Shown here: positions 48,401 through 60,400 of the stretch, piece by piece
How positions within the stretch are numbered: position 1 is the stretch's first letter
Layout: the number at the start of each line of letters is the position of its first letter
Assembly: GCA_001662425.1 (NCBI GenBank)
Contig: BDDC01000229.1
Location: 5,221 to 69,220, forward strand
Direction: 5' to 3'
Length of the DNA stretch: 64,000 nt
DNA from: Chlamydomonas sphaeroides
Lineage: Eukaryota; Chlorophyta; Chlorophyceae; Chlamydomonadales; Chlamydomonadaceae
The notes under the pieces: model-generated
The model's database searches: none
What the model was told of the DNA's origin: nothing
Seen by the model: the letters and a program-made list of their open reading frames with translations, nothing else
Made by a program: the position numbers and the translations under genes

Positions 48401-51400
48401 CCCGCCCAATCCCTTGCCGTGCCTTTACCACCCCTCCGCAGCCCCTCCCAACTGCGGCTACCTGGAGGTCAACGTGACGATGGTGGACGGCCAGCGCCGC
48501 GTTCTGGGCGCTGTCAAGGCTGGAGCCTGCAGCGACAAGACCAGCTTTGTGTGCGAGACGAGTGAGCGCCGTCACGTCCGCATGCTTGGATGGGCTCCCG
48601 GGAGCCAATGCTGGGCGCACACGATGCTGGCCAAGCTTCAACCATGGCCTCCGCCCCGATTACACTGCCGTCTGCCCGGTCGTCCTCCCAGGCACCCTGG
48701 TCGATGACAGCCTCAAAGGTGAGATCGGTGGTGGGCTTGGGGACTCCTTCTCACACACGTATCTTTTTTGGGATCTGCACGTCCAGTAGCATCTGAGCAA
48801 CGGATACCATGGGGGCGTAGTACTTGTTTATGCCGTCAGATCATATATATCATTCACGACCTATGTTGGGCGCTGCCCGGTGTGACTTACCCAGGACAAA
48901 CGCACCCCCTGCGCTGTGCGGGGCCCACACACCCCACCCCTGTCGGCCCGGCCATGCTCGCTAACCCCGCCTCTCGCCTCATGTATTGCGCAGACATGAC
49001 ACCCGGCGTCTCCAAGAGCATCACCTCTCTTGAGCGCGTGTTTGGGCAGTGGTGCGTGTCTGGGGCGTGTGCTTTCTTCAGTGCATCTTGCGTTACACAT
49101 ACGTTGATTATCCAGTCGCGCAACGCCTCCAACACTTTTCATACGTTGGTGCGCCTGCCTGGTGTGTTGGCCGCAGGTCCGTGACGGTGTACAGCTCACA
49201 CCTGACATCGTGGCGCGACGCGCAGAAGATCTGCAGGTGCCCGGGCAGCGCACACGGCGTCCATGCTTCCTGGCAACATCTGGCCATGCCCTCGCTCCTG
49301 CACGCTGCCAGGCTTGCAACTCATCCCCATGCGTGCGACCTTGCCCTGCATGCCGCGCTTGCTCCCAACCGCTCACCCACCCACACCGACGCTCGCCCAG
49401 GAACGAGACGAGGAACGAGATAGTGTGCAGGCCCTTGAGCATTTCCTCAGACTGCCCGCTTGTTTTGTTCAACGTTTCACAGTAAGCATGGTGTGCCCAC
49501 TTGCTTGTGCCGCCCAGGAACGAGAAGAGCGAGCTGCTGTGGTTCTTCAACAAGGCCGAGGAGGCCGAGGTGCTGGGCTGGCTTCGCGGCCGCAACCTGA
49601 CAGGTGGCCTGTGGACAGCGCTTGGCATCGACTCCAACAGCCGCATGCAGTGGCGCCTGCAGGTGAGTCCATTTCCCGGCCGGCTGCACACGATGACTGA
49701 TGCAATTTATGGATCGATGGCGTTTCTGTGAATAGCTGCCGCGAATGGAACCATGCTTCTTTCTGCATGCGAACGCTACCGGGCCGTGTCAAGCTGCCGT
49801 CGAGCCATAGCGCGTGTGCCGTGTGTGTGCAACGTGCAGGACGCCAACGCGACCGTGCTGTCGACCTGGGCCTGGCCCAAGGACGTGCGGGTGGACGGAG
49901 AGCAGCTGCGCAGCACCATGGGCATCTGCGGCATGGTCGACATTGGCAGCGGCGCCTTTGACACCGAGAACTGGTGCGGCGCTGCCGCCGCGACTAACCC
50001 ATAGCGCATACGTGTGCCGGCTCGGCTCGCAGGAGCAGCAGGGCCTGCCCACACACGCATGCGTGTAGTGTTGCCCACACACGATGCACGCATGCCAAGC
50101 AGATCGTGTTTGCTATGCATCCCTGTTTCTGAACACACGCGCACCTATGTTATTCCTTTGCTGCCCACGCCTCGCTCCACACAGCGATGAGTCGATGATG
50201 TTTGCCTGCAAGACCGGCTCGCACTGGAACGACCTGCCAGGCAAGCGATGGGCCCAGTCATACATCAACAAATTGTGTGCATGACTAGGGGGAACGACTC
50301 GATGCTGTCTGCCTTCACGATAGACCGACTGATCTCTCCTGGGTCTCAAAGCCAAGCATGTGTAGTGTAGGGAGTGCGGACGACGACTGCTTGCCAAATG
50401 AACACGCCGCCTCCCCTGCCCTGCGCCTGCATGCATCCCACGCAGAGGACTTCGTGCGGGGCACGCCGCCGCCTCCCTCGCCGCCGCCTTCGCCGCCCAC
50501 ACCCTCGCCGCCGGCGCTGCGCTCCAAGATCGGGCTGCTGTCGAGCAGTCGCTCGCGCGATGTCAACGCGCCCGCGGGCACAATCTCGCTCCGTGGCTTC
50601 ATCTACACGCTGTACATGACCGCCCGCACACAGGCCTCGGTGCGTCCCGCTCATGTTCATGTTGTTCATGTTGTGTGTCGTACGTACGCTGTATTGTACA
50701 GTGTGCCGTATGGTGTGTCATGTGGGTGTTATTGCCGGCTGCACGCCCAGGCGAGCCTCGGTGACCAAACATGCGTATTGTGTATGTAGCGTGGACACGA
50801 TTCAACGCGGCTTAACGCCGCAGCAGCCCATGCGGCGTGAAAAAACGTGTGCATGCATTGCATGGGTGTTCGAGGCAGCGGCAGTGCTGCGTGCCTCGTT
50901 TAAACACACTGACGTGGCGGTGCGGAATGCATGGCGCGGCCCTGCACGCAGGCGCAAGCTGCATGCGCCAGCGAGGGGGGGCGGCTGGCGGAGTTCAAGA
51001 CGCTGGCCGACTACAACTTCTTCAGTGAGTGCCGAGCGTGTGCACAGCATCGACGGGATGGCCGTGTGTGGCTGCTGCGTATGCAACGGCAGCGGCGGCG
51101 TACACAGAGGGAGCCGGCTGCGGGCCGCTTCCGTGTGCAGCGTGTGGCCGCGCCGGCGGCCAATCAACGTAGACGTGAGCTACGTAATCGGTGCACACAT
51201 GTTTAACACACACTGCAACGGATGTTCCATAAAAACTGCGGGCTATTGGCTCCGGTCGGTTGCCGCGAAGCAGCTGACACGCTGCCCTCTCTTCTCCTTC
51301 CACCTCCCCACTGCAGGTGACTGGCTTCGCACCATCCGCAAGGGCAAAACCTCAGTCAAGTGGAGCAACCACTGGTACGGACACGCGCTGCACATACACA

Positions 51401-54400
51401 TGCGAGCGTGTGTGTGTACGTCACTAGGAATGTGCAGGAGCCAATTCTTGTACTTGCAATATAACAAACGTGCTGTCACCGCCCATACGCCTGCATACAC
51501 GCGAGCGCGCGTGACACATAATGGCCTGCCTGATGGGCAGTAATGCCGTACGTGGGCTGCCAGGATTGGCATGCCGCCGCGACTGTATCACTGTGCGTAG
51601 CTTGATGTTCAAAGTTCAGAGCGACAGACCGCTGCTTGCGGATCCGCAGGATGGGCATCACGCGGGACCCTCGGATGCGCTGGCTCTTCCGCTGGGGCAG
51701 CGGCGGCGTGACGCACTACAATCAGTTTGGTGAGGGTCGCGGCTGCTGGCATCCTTACAGCGTGCGCTTGCCAGCCGCACGTGACCTGCTTCCTGAAACA
51801 CACACACCACAATTAACCGCATCCAACCACAACCACAACCAACCGCGGGCACCCAAACGCAGGCTGGGACGAGCCCAACAACTACAAGAACATCGAGAAG
51901 TGAGAGGATGGCAGCGGTATCAGCCAGGGGGGCCGGCTCAGTGCTGTGGCGTGTGCTTTCAACTGCAGCCGTGTGCTCTCATCTGCAGTGTGTTTGCAGC
52001 CCTTGGGAGGTGTGCACCTGAACCTGAACCTCCATGCGTCCATCCATGACCTCGGGGCTCTGCTGCTGCCTGCTGCCTTCTGCAGCTGCGTTGAGAGCCG
52101 GGTCTCGTCAGACCCCAACTGGGACACCGTCTTCAAGGATGTGAGCTTCGCAGGCGGCTTTGGGTCGTCGCGCACCGAATTTGGGACACGTGTTGGTTAG
52201 CGAACCATCCCGGTGTGGGCGGCGTCAAAGTAGTGCGGAGCCCTCTGTCGAGTCCGACCACTGAATGCATTGCTTTGATATACGTGTCTCTCAAGCAGTT
52301 GTGTGTGTGTGAGGGGGGGAGGGGCGCGATATTAGGGGCCGCTGTGGCTGGGGCCAGCCACCCACCATACTCCAGCGAGTACATGGGAGGCCCTCCCGCA
52401 TCATGGCTCGGGCGTGCACTCGTGTTCATGCTTGATCGTTGCTGACAGCTGCCACTTGTTTGTCGCCCGACAGCAAATGACAAACATTCTGACACTGACG
52501 GTCAAGTCGCTAAAGAAGGGTGCCAAGCGCGCACGTGAAGTGGCGGGCTGGCGAACGGACCCCGTCTGGAACATTGTCAAGAATGAGCTCATCCCTAAGG
52601 CCAGAGAGCTGGATCGCCAGGCTGCATACTTCCAGGGCAAGATCGCATTGCTGCAGAACCGGATCACCCGCAACAGCTGGAACGACATTCGCTGCGACGC
52701 CATGCTGCCCTTCGTGTGCATGGTGGGTCGGGACAGGAGGGCCCACCGGCAGAGCCCAAGGCTGGGGCGCGTTATGGTGTAGGGTTCCGCTGCGGGTTGC
52801 TATCGTGTCTGTGGGATCTTGCGTGTGCTGCACTGCGTGCATCATTCCATGGCCGGCGGAGAGTACTTGCAATGTCCAGTACAGCTGGCCGAGTATGTCA
52901 GCATCATCAGCGACCTTGACATCAGTATCAATTTTGTGTTGGCATACGCTGTGCTTGATGCTCTGTGCCTTCCTGCTGCACCCTCGCCTGGCTCCAGACA
53001 CCCGAGCCAACGCCGCCACGACCTACACCCTTTGCCAAACTCGAGGAGCTTGAGTTCCAGGTAGGCACGCACGCAACGCATGGCAGTGCTCTTGTCTGCG
53101 CAACTGCCATCTAGTTGTTTCCGTTTCAAGCGGTCGTGGGGCTCTGGCACAGCGCCACGCACTCACAAACACACCGCACCGCCCCATCTCGTCCCCCGCT
53201 TGCCACCGTCCTCCAGATGACCCTAGCTGGCAACCAGTACGTCATGTACGGCCTGCTGCTGTCGTGGGACGAGTCCCGCGCCTATTGCGAGGCCAACGGC
53301 CAGGTGCGGTATGCGCACTCCGGTGCACCCCCTGACAACAGTTTGACACACACCCCTGCGAGTCCCATCCCGGTCTCCGACCAGCCCTCGTATCGAAGAT
53401 TGGTTCTGTCAATACGACGATGCAACACCATGCACTATATTGACTCAGACACTACGACTGGATCAAACCCCAGGTCCTGGTGGATTTCCGCAACTACAAC
53501 GAGTACAGCTTGGTGCTTTCAGTTTTGAGCCAGTGGATCTACACCCGGCCGCAGTTCTCGGACAAGGTGCGGGCCGGCCTGGATTCCCATTGACGCTTCC
53601 TTCGCTTGAAGGCGGGACCTCCATGTACTGGGGCCCGCTTCATTGCTGCCTGCTGCTCCTGCAATCCGCTGTCGCGGATGTGAGCTGTGCCTTGCTTGCT
53701 TGCTCCCGCCCCAGACCGTCCAAGTGTGGACTGGGTAAGCATGCTTGTAAAACTAGCACATACACACACAGAAGCATTCAGCTGCTATGTATGCTGTGTC
53801 ATTGGCTGACTTACATTTCTAGGCATGGGATGGAGATGCTGCGTATGCCTCACCCCCATCCCCCACGCGCCCCCCATTTGCACCCCGCAGCTACAACTCG
53901 CGTGCCCAGGTGCTCAACCGCAACCAGGTCTACACGGCCAACAAGCAGCCCATAGTCCCGGCCCTGAGCCTGTACGACGCGCCCACCTACAACTCCTCCC
54001 TCATGAGCGACGAGTGGTGCGTGCCGAGCGAGCGAGCTCCTACCTCGCTGCCCCCGTCAGTGTCGCCACATGCGTAGCGTGTCAGTCGTCCACGCACGCA
54101 GCGGTTTGCATTGTGGCTTGCGCGCAAGCAACATGTCGAAGCGGCAGCCAGCACGTACATGCGCACGGTACCTGCTGTGGGGCGTAAGTGGCGCTGTGGC
54201 TCGGCTGCAACCCGCCCCGCCCCCGTGCACCCATCCCCCTGCCTGCTGCAGCTTCATGATTGAGTACGACCCCCAGGTACGTACGTGGTTGGTTGCCTTG
54301 CCATCCTGCAGCTGTGCGGCCTGCTGCACCCTCTGCCGCGCCTTGGTGTAGCAGCAGCCTGCCCTCTCTATGGCCCGGCTGCTGCGTGCTCCGCTCCCCC

Positions 54401-57400
54401 CGCCATGCGGGCTCGCTGCCAATCAATCCCGCTCGCTGCTTTCTTTCTGGCCCCCACAGACCCGCTCACACAGCTACGTCCAGACCGACTGCCAGGGCAC
54501 TCGCCGGCCGCTGTGCCGCAGCGTGGGTCTGTTCACCCCCGTCTTTGAAAGCCGTGAGTACGTGAGACAGGCCGTCGTCTGCGCTGAGGGGGAGGCCTTG
54601 ATCGGCACAGCACCGACCCATGCTTGCGACCTGCTATGTACAAGCAAGAGAAGGCCGGAACGCATGTTCTACGTGCATGCTAGCAACGTGCGGAAACGGA
54701 GGCCAGCACTCCCTGTCGCATGGCTCGCGCTTGGAAATAGCAGCCAGGGAAGCCGCTGGTGTGCAAGCAAGCTGACACACGCACCCGTTTGCATGCCGGC
54801 TGGCTGTGTGCAAACCGCAGCCATGATTGGCGGCAAGCGCTACACATACTACACCGATGATACCACGGTGAGGACCAAAGCTGTACGAGCTGCTGCTCTT
54901 TAACTGCTAGATGCTTGAAGATGTGCATAATGTGAAGCGACTTGTGTTCGCCTGCTAGACTGACGATTTGCCTAGGGCATTCGGCTGGCAGTCGCCCACC
55001 TGCATGTATTGACCAATTTGCCCCGTGCGACCTACGCCCTCATGCCTCTGGACCCGGGCCATCTCCGCAGTGGGGCCGTGCACGCGACTGGTGCCGGTCT
55101 CTGCCGGATGGCGACCTGGCAACATTCTCGTAAGTGATGCAACTGGGCGTGCTAACTACATTGGCAGCGACGCTGAGTGCGACAGAAGCTTCGCTATGCA
55201 GCAGCGTTGCCCACTGACTTGCCGCCGGTTTGATAGCTGCTAGCTGCTCCATCGGCGTCATTCAACACTGGTCTTCGTGCATGTGTGTGTGCATCGTGCT
55301 GCTGCAGCAACAACACGGACTGGCTGTCGGTCCGGAGCTGGCTGTCGGCCAACTTCTGGAACAACACCGTCGCCCGTGCTGCGGTACGCATACATTGACG
55401 ATCCTTTCGGCTCGGAACATTATATCGACACTATCGATTGGAATATGAAGGCTGCTTGCTAGCCGTGCGCGTTCAGCAGGCAACCGTTGGCTCATCCAGC
55501 TTGCCCCAAAGCGACACGACACAGCAGGTCTCCGCCCTCCACCCTGACCCCGTACACTGACTTCGGGCCTTGGGTTTGGCATGTTGTTTGCCGCCGCGCC
55601 CACAGGACGGCACACAAGTCAACTCGAGTACCATCGTGACTGCATGGATGGGCGCCAACGACATCATGTTCAACACCTATGGGTTCGTGGACCGCGAGGG
55701 CATCAGTCTGACCACCAGCCCCAACTGGCTCGGCGGTGCCGCTCCAAACGCTGCCAGCACAGGTCAGTCGGCATCGCCCATGCATTCCCACGATCAGCAA
55801 ACTCCGTAAAGTTGAGCTGTTGGCACTTCTGGCCGCGGCGTACCTGCATGCACTCATACTGAGCAGCAGCATCGTTTGCGGTTGGTGTCAGCGCTGGGTC
55901 TGATCACGCACATGTGTTGTGCTGTGCGCCCAACCTTGCGTTGCAGACTGCGGCTACATTGATATGCGGGCCACGACCTCCAACAACGGCACCGCTAACG
56001 TGACATGGTTTGGCACGGTGAGGGGGTATGTGTGAGAGGTCACAGCAGAATGCACAAAGGCTTGCCACGTTGTCGTGCACGTCCCTGCGTACTCTGGATG
56101 GCTCACACATGTGCCCGCCACTGCCACCCAAACTTCGCTTGGCTGTGCTCCACGCCACGCCCCACAGCAATGTAAGTGGGCACGAGCGAGCATTGGTGGC
56201 GGATGGGACTCGAGCTGCTGCCTGGCGTGTTTGCAACCTGATTGCTCGATGCCAACATGCATGGCACCACGCCCCTGCTCCGCACCTGCAGGCCACCAGA
56301 CCATGCCCTTCATCTGCGCCTACAAGCCCTCGACCCTGCCGCCGCTCAACATGGCCACCTTCCCGCTGCCCGTCAAGTCGCGCTTCGAGCTCGGCACCAA
56401 CATTGCCGCCACGGTAGCGCGCGGCGGCTACATCTACACGCTCGTCTCTGACCCCAACCTACAGGCCAACTGGACCCAGGTGCGGTGGATGGCCCAATGC
56501 CGACATGCGTGGGTCAGCGTGACCATCGTCGAAAGTCAAAGCCGCACTGCTGGGCTATTGCGACAAGCCAGGGAGCCCGGGGATATGGATGAACATTTCC
56601 GTTGTGTGTGTCGCCGTGTGCCCATTTGCTCGCTCGCTCGCCCGCTACAGGCCCAGCTCATGTGCCGCTTCCTGCCCGAGGGCGCCGGCACTCTGGCCGC
56701 GCTTTACACCAAGGAGGACCTGGAGTTCTTCCTGCGCCTCGTCAATCAGGCCGAGGGCGTGCCCGCCGGCGTGTGGCTTGGCTATGCCGATTTCCTCAGT
56801 GCTGGTGCGCTGGCCTTTGGTCAATCGTGCATTGTCGCATGCATACGCCTGCGACGCACTTCCACCATACTGGAAATTACCGTCGCACCATACTGCATCC
56901 CACACATCCTCTTTCCGGGTATCTAGCTAGCTGTAGCTGGCGTGTGTGTGTGTGTGCATTCCATCTCGATAGGGATGAACGACGTGACGTGTGAACGAAT
57001 GTGCTGCACGTATGTACTTAGTTGCGCTAACTGGTCTTCATGGTTGCCCGTGTGCCTCCCCATCCACCTAACCCCAGACATGCCGTACTGGACAACCAGC
57101 AGCGCCGGTACGAACGTCCACAGGGCTTAACGAACAGCTACGTGTCGTTGTCTGCGTCGTACCAGCATGAAAGCAGTCCACTGCTAAGACGCTCGATGGG
57201 CCGCCTGGCAAGCTGGAGTGCACGCGGTGCGCACGCCCGATCATCACGCCATCATCGACTTGCATCGATTGTGCTTGCACACGCCCGCCCGAACGCCCGC
57301 AGACGGAACCATGTTCGGCACCAGCTGGCAGGACAAGCCGGCGGTCAGCGACACCAATGAGGCCGCCTCCTGCGGCTACCTGGACCCCGCCACAACCAGC

Positions 57401-60400
57401 ATCCAGCGCAAGGCCTGCAGTGAGAAGCTGGCCATGCTGTGCATGACGCCAAGTGAGACACAAACTCGCAATACCAGCACGCGTGCACACGTGCAAACAC
57501 AATGTAGCAGCGTTGGTGTGTGTTTGTTTGGGTGTGAGAGACGAGACAGTGCATGCATGCATGTATGGCTGCATCTCAGCGCATGCACATGCTGGCACCA
57601 GCATGTAAGGGCTGCGCTGAATGAGTCATCTGGAGCCCAGCCTACACCAAGCTCAAGTTCACAACGGCAAGCAACCGGGCGCAGGTACACACGTCCTACA
57701 CGTCAACATACATGTTTGCCGCCTTGTTGCCGTGCCGCCGCCGCTGCTGCTGTCTCCGACCCCCGCAGCCTTCCAGGCCGGCGCTCAGCACGTTGCGGCT
57801 GGCGAGTTCAGCGGCGACGGCCTGCCCGACCTGATGGTCGCATCCAACTGCCCCTGGGACAGCGGCGCCTCGCTCCTGGGCTTCCAGCAGCCCTCGCCGC
57901 CCTCGCTGCAGCGCAGAGGCGACCAGGCGATCCGGCCAACCCTGTCCGTCCCAACCTGCGGCGATGGCATCCCGCAGTGGGGCCGCGAGGAGTGCGACAT
58001 TGGGCCTGGCAATGGCGTGTGCACCAACGAGTGCCGCATCCAGCCAGCCTATGTGGTGCAGGCCTCGTCCAGTGAAGCCTTTATCAAGATCGGCAAGGGC
58101 AACTGGACGCTCGACCATGCGGGTGCGGCGAGCGCTTGTGTGGAACATGCATCAGCATCCATCAGGGGATCTGGGTGATGGGGCACGCAGTGCGCTCTGC
58201 GTTGCGTTATGCTGGCTGCATGCCTAGCCGGTGCGGCGTGCGGCCGTCCGCAACCGCAAGATGCACTGGTTTGACGTGCGGCCAACCGCATTCCCCGGCC
58301 ATCCATCCGTCCCCCCGCCATTCCAGGCGTCAACTACAACCTGTACGGCCAGGTCCGCGGCTTCCGGGAGGTCCTCGACTCGCCCGAGGACCCGCTGCTG
58401 TACGAGGGCTTCCAGAACAGCACCGAGGACAACGGTGGGAGCCGAAAGTAACTTGAGACTCACATCTTGATGTCCTTCATCGGGCGTGCATTGCAACGGT
58501 TTCCAATGCAGCACCAACGGCACCAGATGGAGATGCCCATGGCGTGCTGCCTGCCAGGACCCACCCGCACCCCGCCCGTCATCCCGTGCTCCCACCTCCT
58601 GCCCATCCGGCCCTGCCGCTCGCTGCTCCTCCAACATGCCGCCCCCTCCTCACAGGCTTCCCAGCCAACCAGCCCATTGAGGTGCACCAAGTGCGGCCCC
58701 TAATGGCCGGGTGGCCCTTCCAGTACCGGTAAGGCCGGGGGGCAGCGGGCATCACGAGTAGCTATTTCAGCAAGCACGCACCCACACCGAAGGAGGGCTT
58801 CGCTGCACGCCAGTAGCCCAGCAGCTAACCTACCGGTTTGTCGCTGCGCCCAGTGTTCTGGCGGGAGCGTGCTGCTTGCCATGCACGAACCTAACGAATC
58901 CAGCCAGTCAAACTGGTTTGTGCCTGCGATCCGGTTGCACAATTGTGGTGCTGATGTGTACCCTTGTGCCCACGCATACTTACCCGTGTGTCCTGTGCCT
59001 GCCTGCCCGACATGCAGCGCCTTCCTCCAGACCGACCTCAACAAGCCGGCCTTCCCTAACTGGACCCTTGCGGAGACTGAGCCGGTGCGGGCGCTGGCGT
59101 CGCTGGCCACTTGCCTTGTCGGACACCGTGCCACCGCCACCAGACCCACCTCGGAGCACATGTGCTGGATGCGAGCATATGACCCTCTCACACATGTCTC
59201 GCATGATGCCACAGCTGCCCCGCACCTGCCTCCCTCGCACACGCAGATCAACACCCCCACCTGGTTCACCGCCACCAGCACCTGCGGCTGCACCACCGAC
59301 AACCCGGGCGGTGGCCCCGTGAACCTGGAAGTGCGCCAGGAGCTTAAGGATATCACCTTCAGGTTCGGCATGGCGGACTGTGTTGGGTGGGAGCTAATAA
59401 GAATCCAGGCGGCCCATCCACGTGGGCGTGTGACATTACGTGATGCAAGCATCCCGCCCGTCTAGGATGACACACATGCGGGCATGCAGGCGCTGGCGGT
59501 TTGCGCCGTGGCCCGCTCCCTCGTTCAAGGCCATTATCTCCTCCTGGACCCGCCCACCCACAGCTGGATCGTGGGCAGCCAGTGCGAGGCCTCGGCGTCC
59601 ATCACTCGCAGCCTGATTGACCCGCTCACCCAGGAGCCGGAGAACACCACCACCGTGGCGCAGGTAGGGTGGGCAGCGGTGCCTATCGGGGTGTGCTCGT
59701 GCCTTCCAGTGTTAGGTAGAACGGAACCCCACACGCGGCACAGCACGCCCCGGGTAGTGGCGTGTCGGCCGTGCGCAGAGGGGATGCGATTAAATGCGCC
59801 AGTGCGAAAGTGAAGCCCAGCCACCCCAGGGTAGATTGGCGCGTCGGCCGTGCGGAGAGGGAGTGCGGTTAGATGCGCCAGTGCGGATGTGAAGCCCAGC
59901 CCAGCGCCGGCCAGGTGCAGCACCCGCCAACGCGCGCAATAGTAACCCCATGCTAACAACGCAACTCGGCCCCGGCGAGTGCCTGTCGAGAGTGCTTTGC
60001 TAGGGGGATGACTGGCCTGGCCAGCGCCAGCCGACCCTCAACTCGGCTTGACTGTAACGAACGCGCATGTGATGCCTATGGGCGGCTATGGCTGCGGTGG
60101 CAATTGTGCCTGCACTGCATGCATGACCCCGGACGCTCCTGCTTGTCGGCCGTAGCTGTCCATTGGCCTGCCGTGCGGCTCCTTCTACCGGCCCGCCACA
60201 AACGAGGTGGACGAGGGCATTGAGCGCGATAACCTGCTCATCGGCATGACGTACCGCTACTGCATCATCGTCACCAGCCCCGCGGGCCAGGGCTATTTCC
60301 TGGACAAGGACAGGTGCGCATAGACCTAGGGCCATGTGGGTCAGGTTGTTCGCCAGGGTGTCCACGTAGAGGTGATCGCTGCTTCGCACTGCCTTGATTG

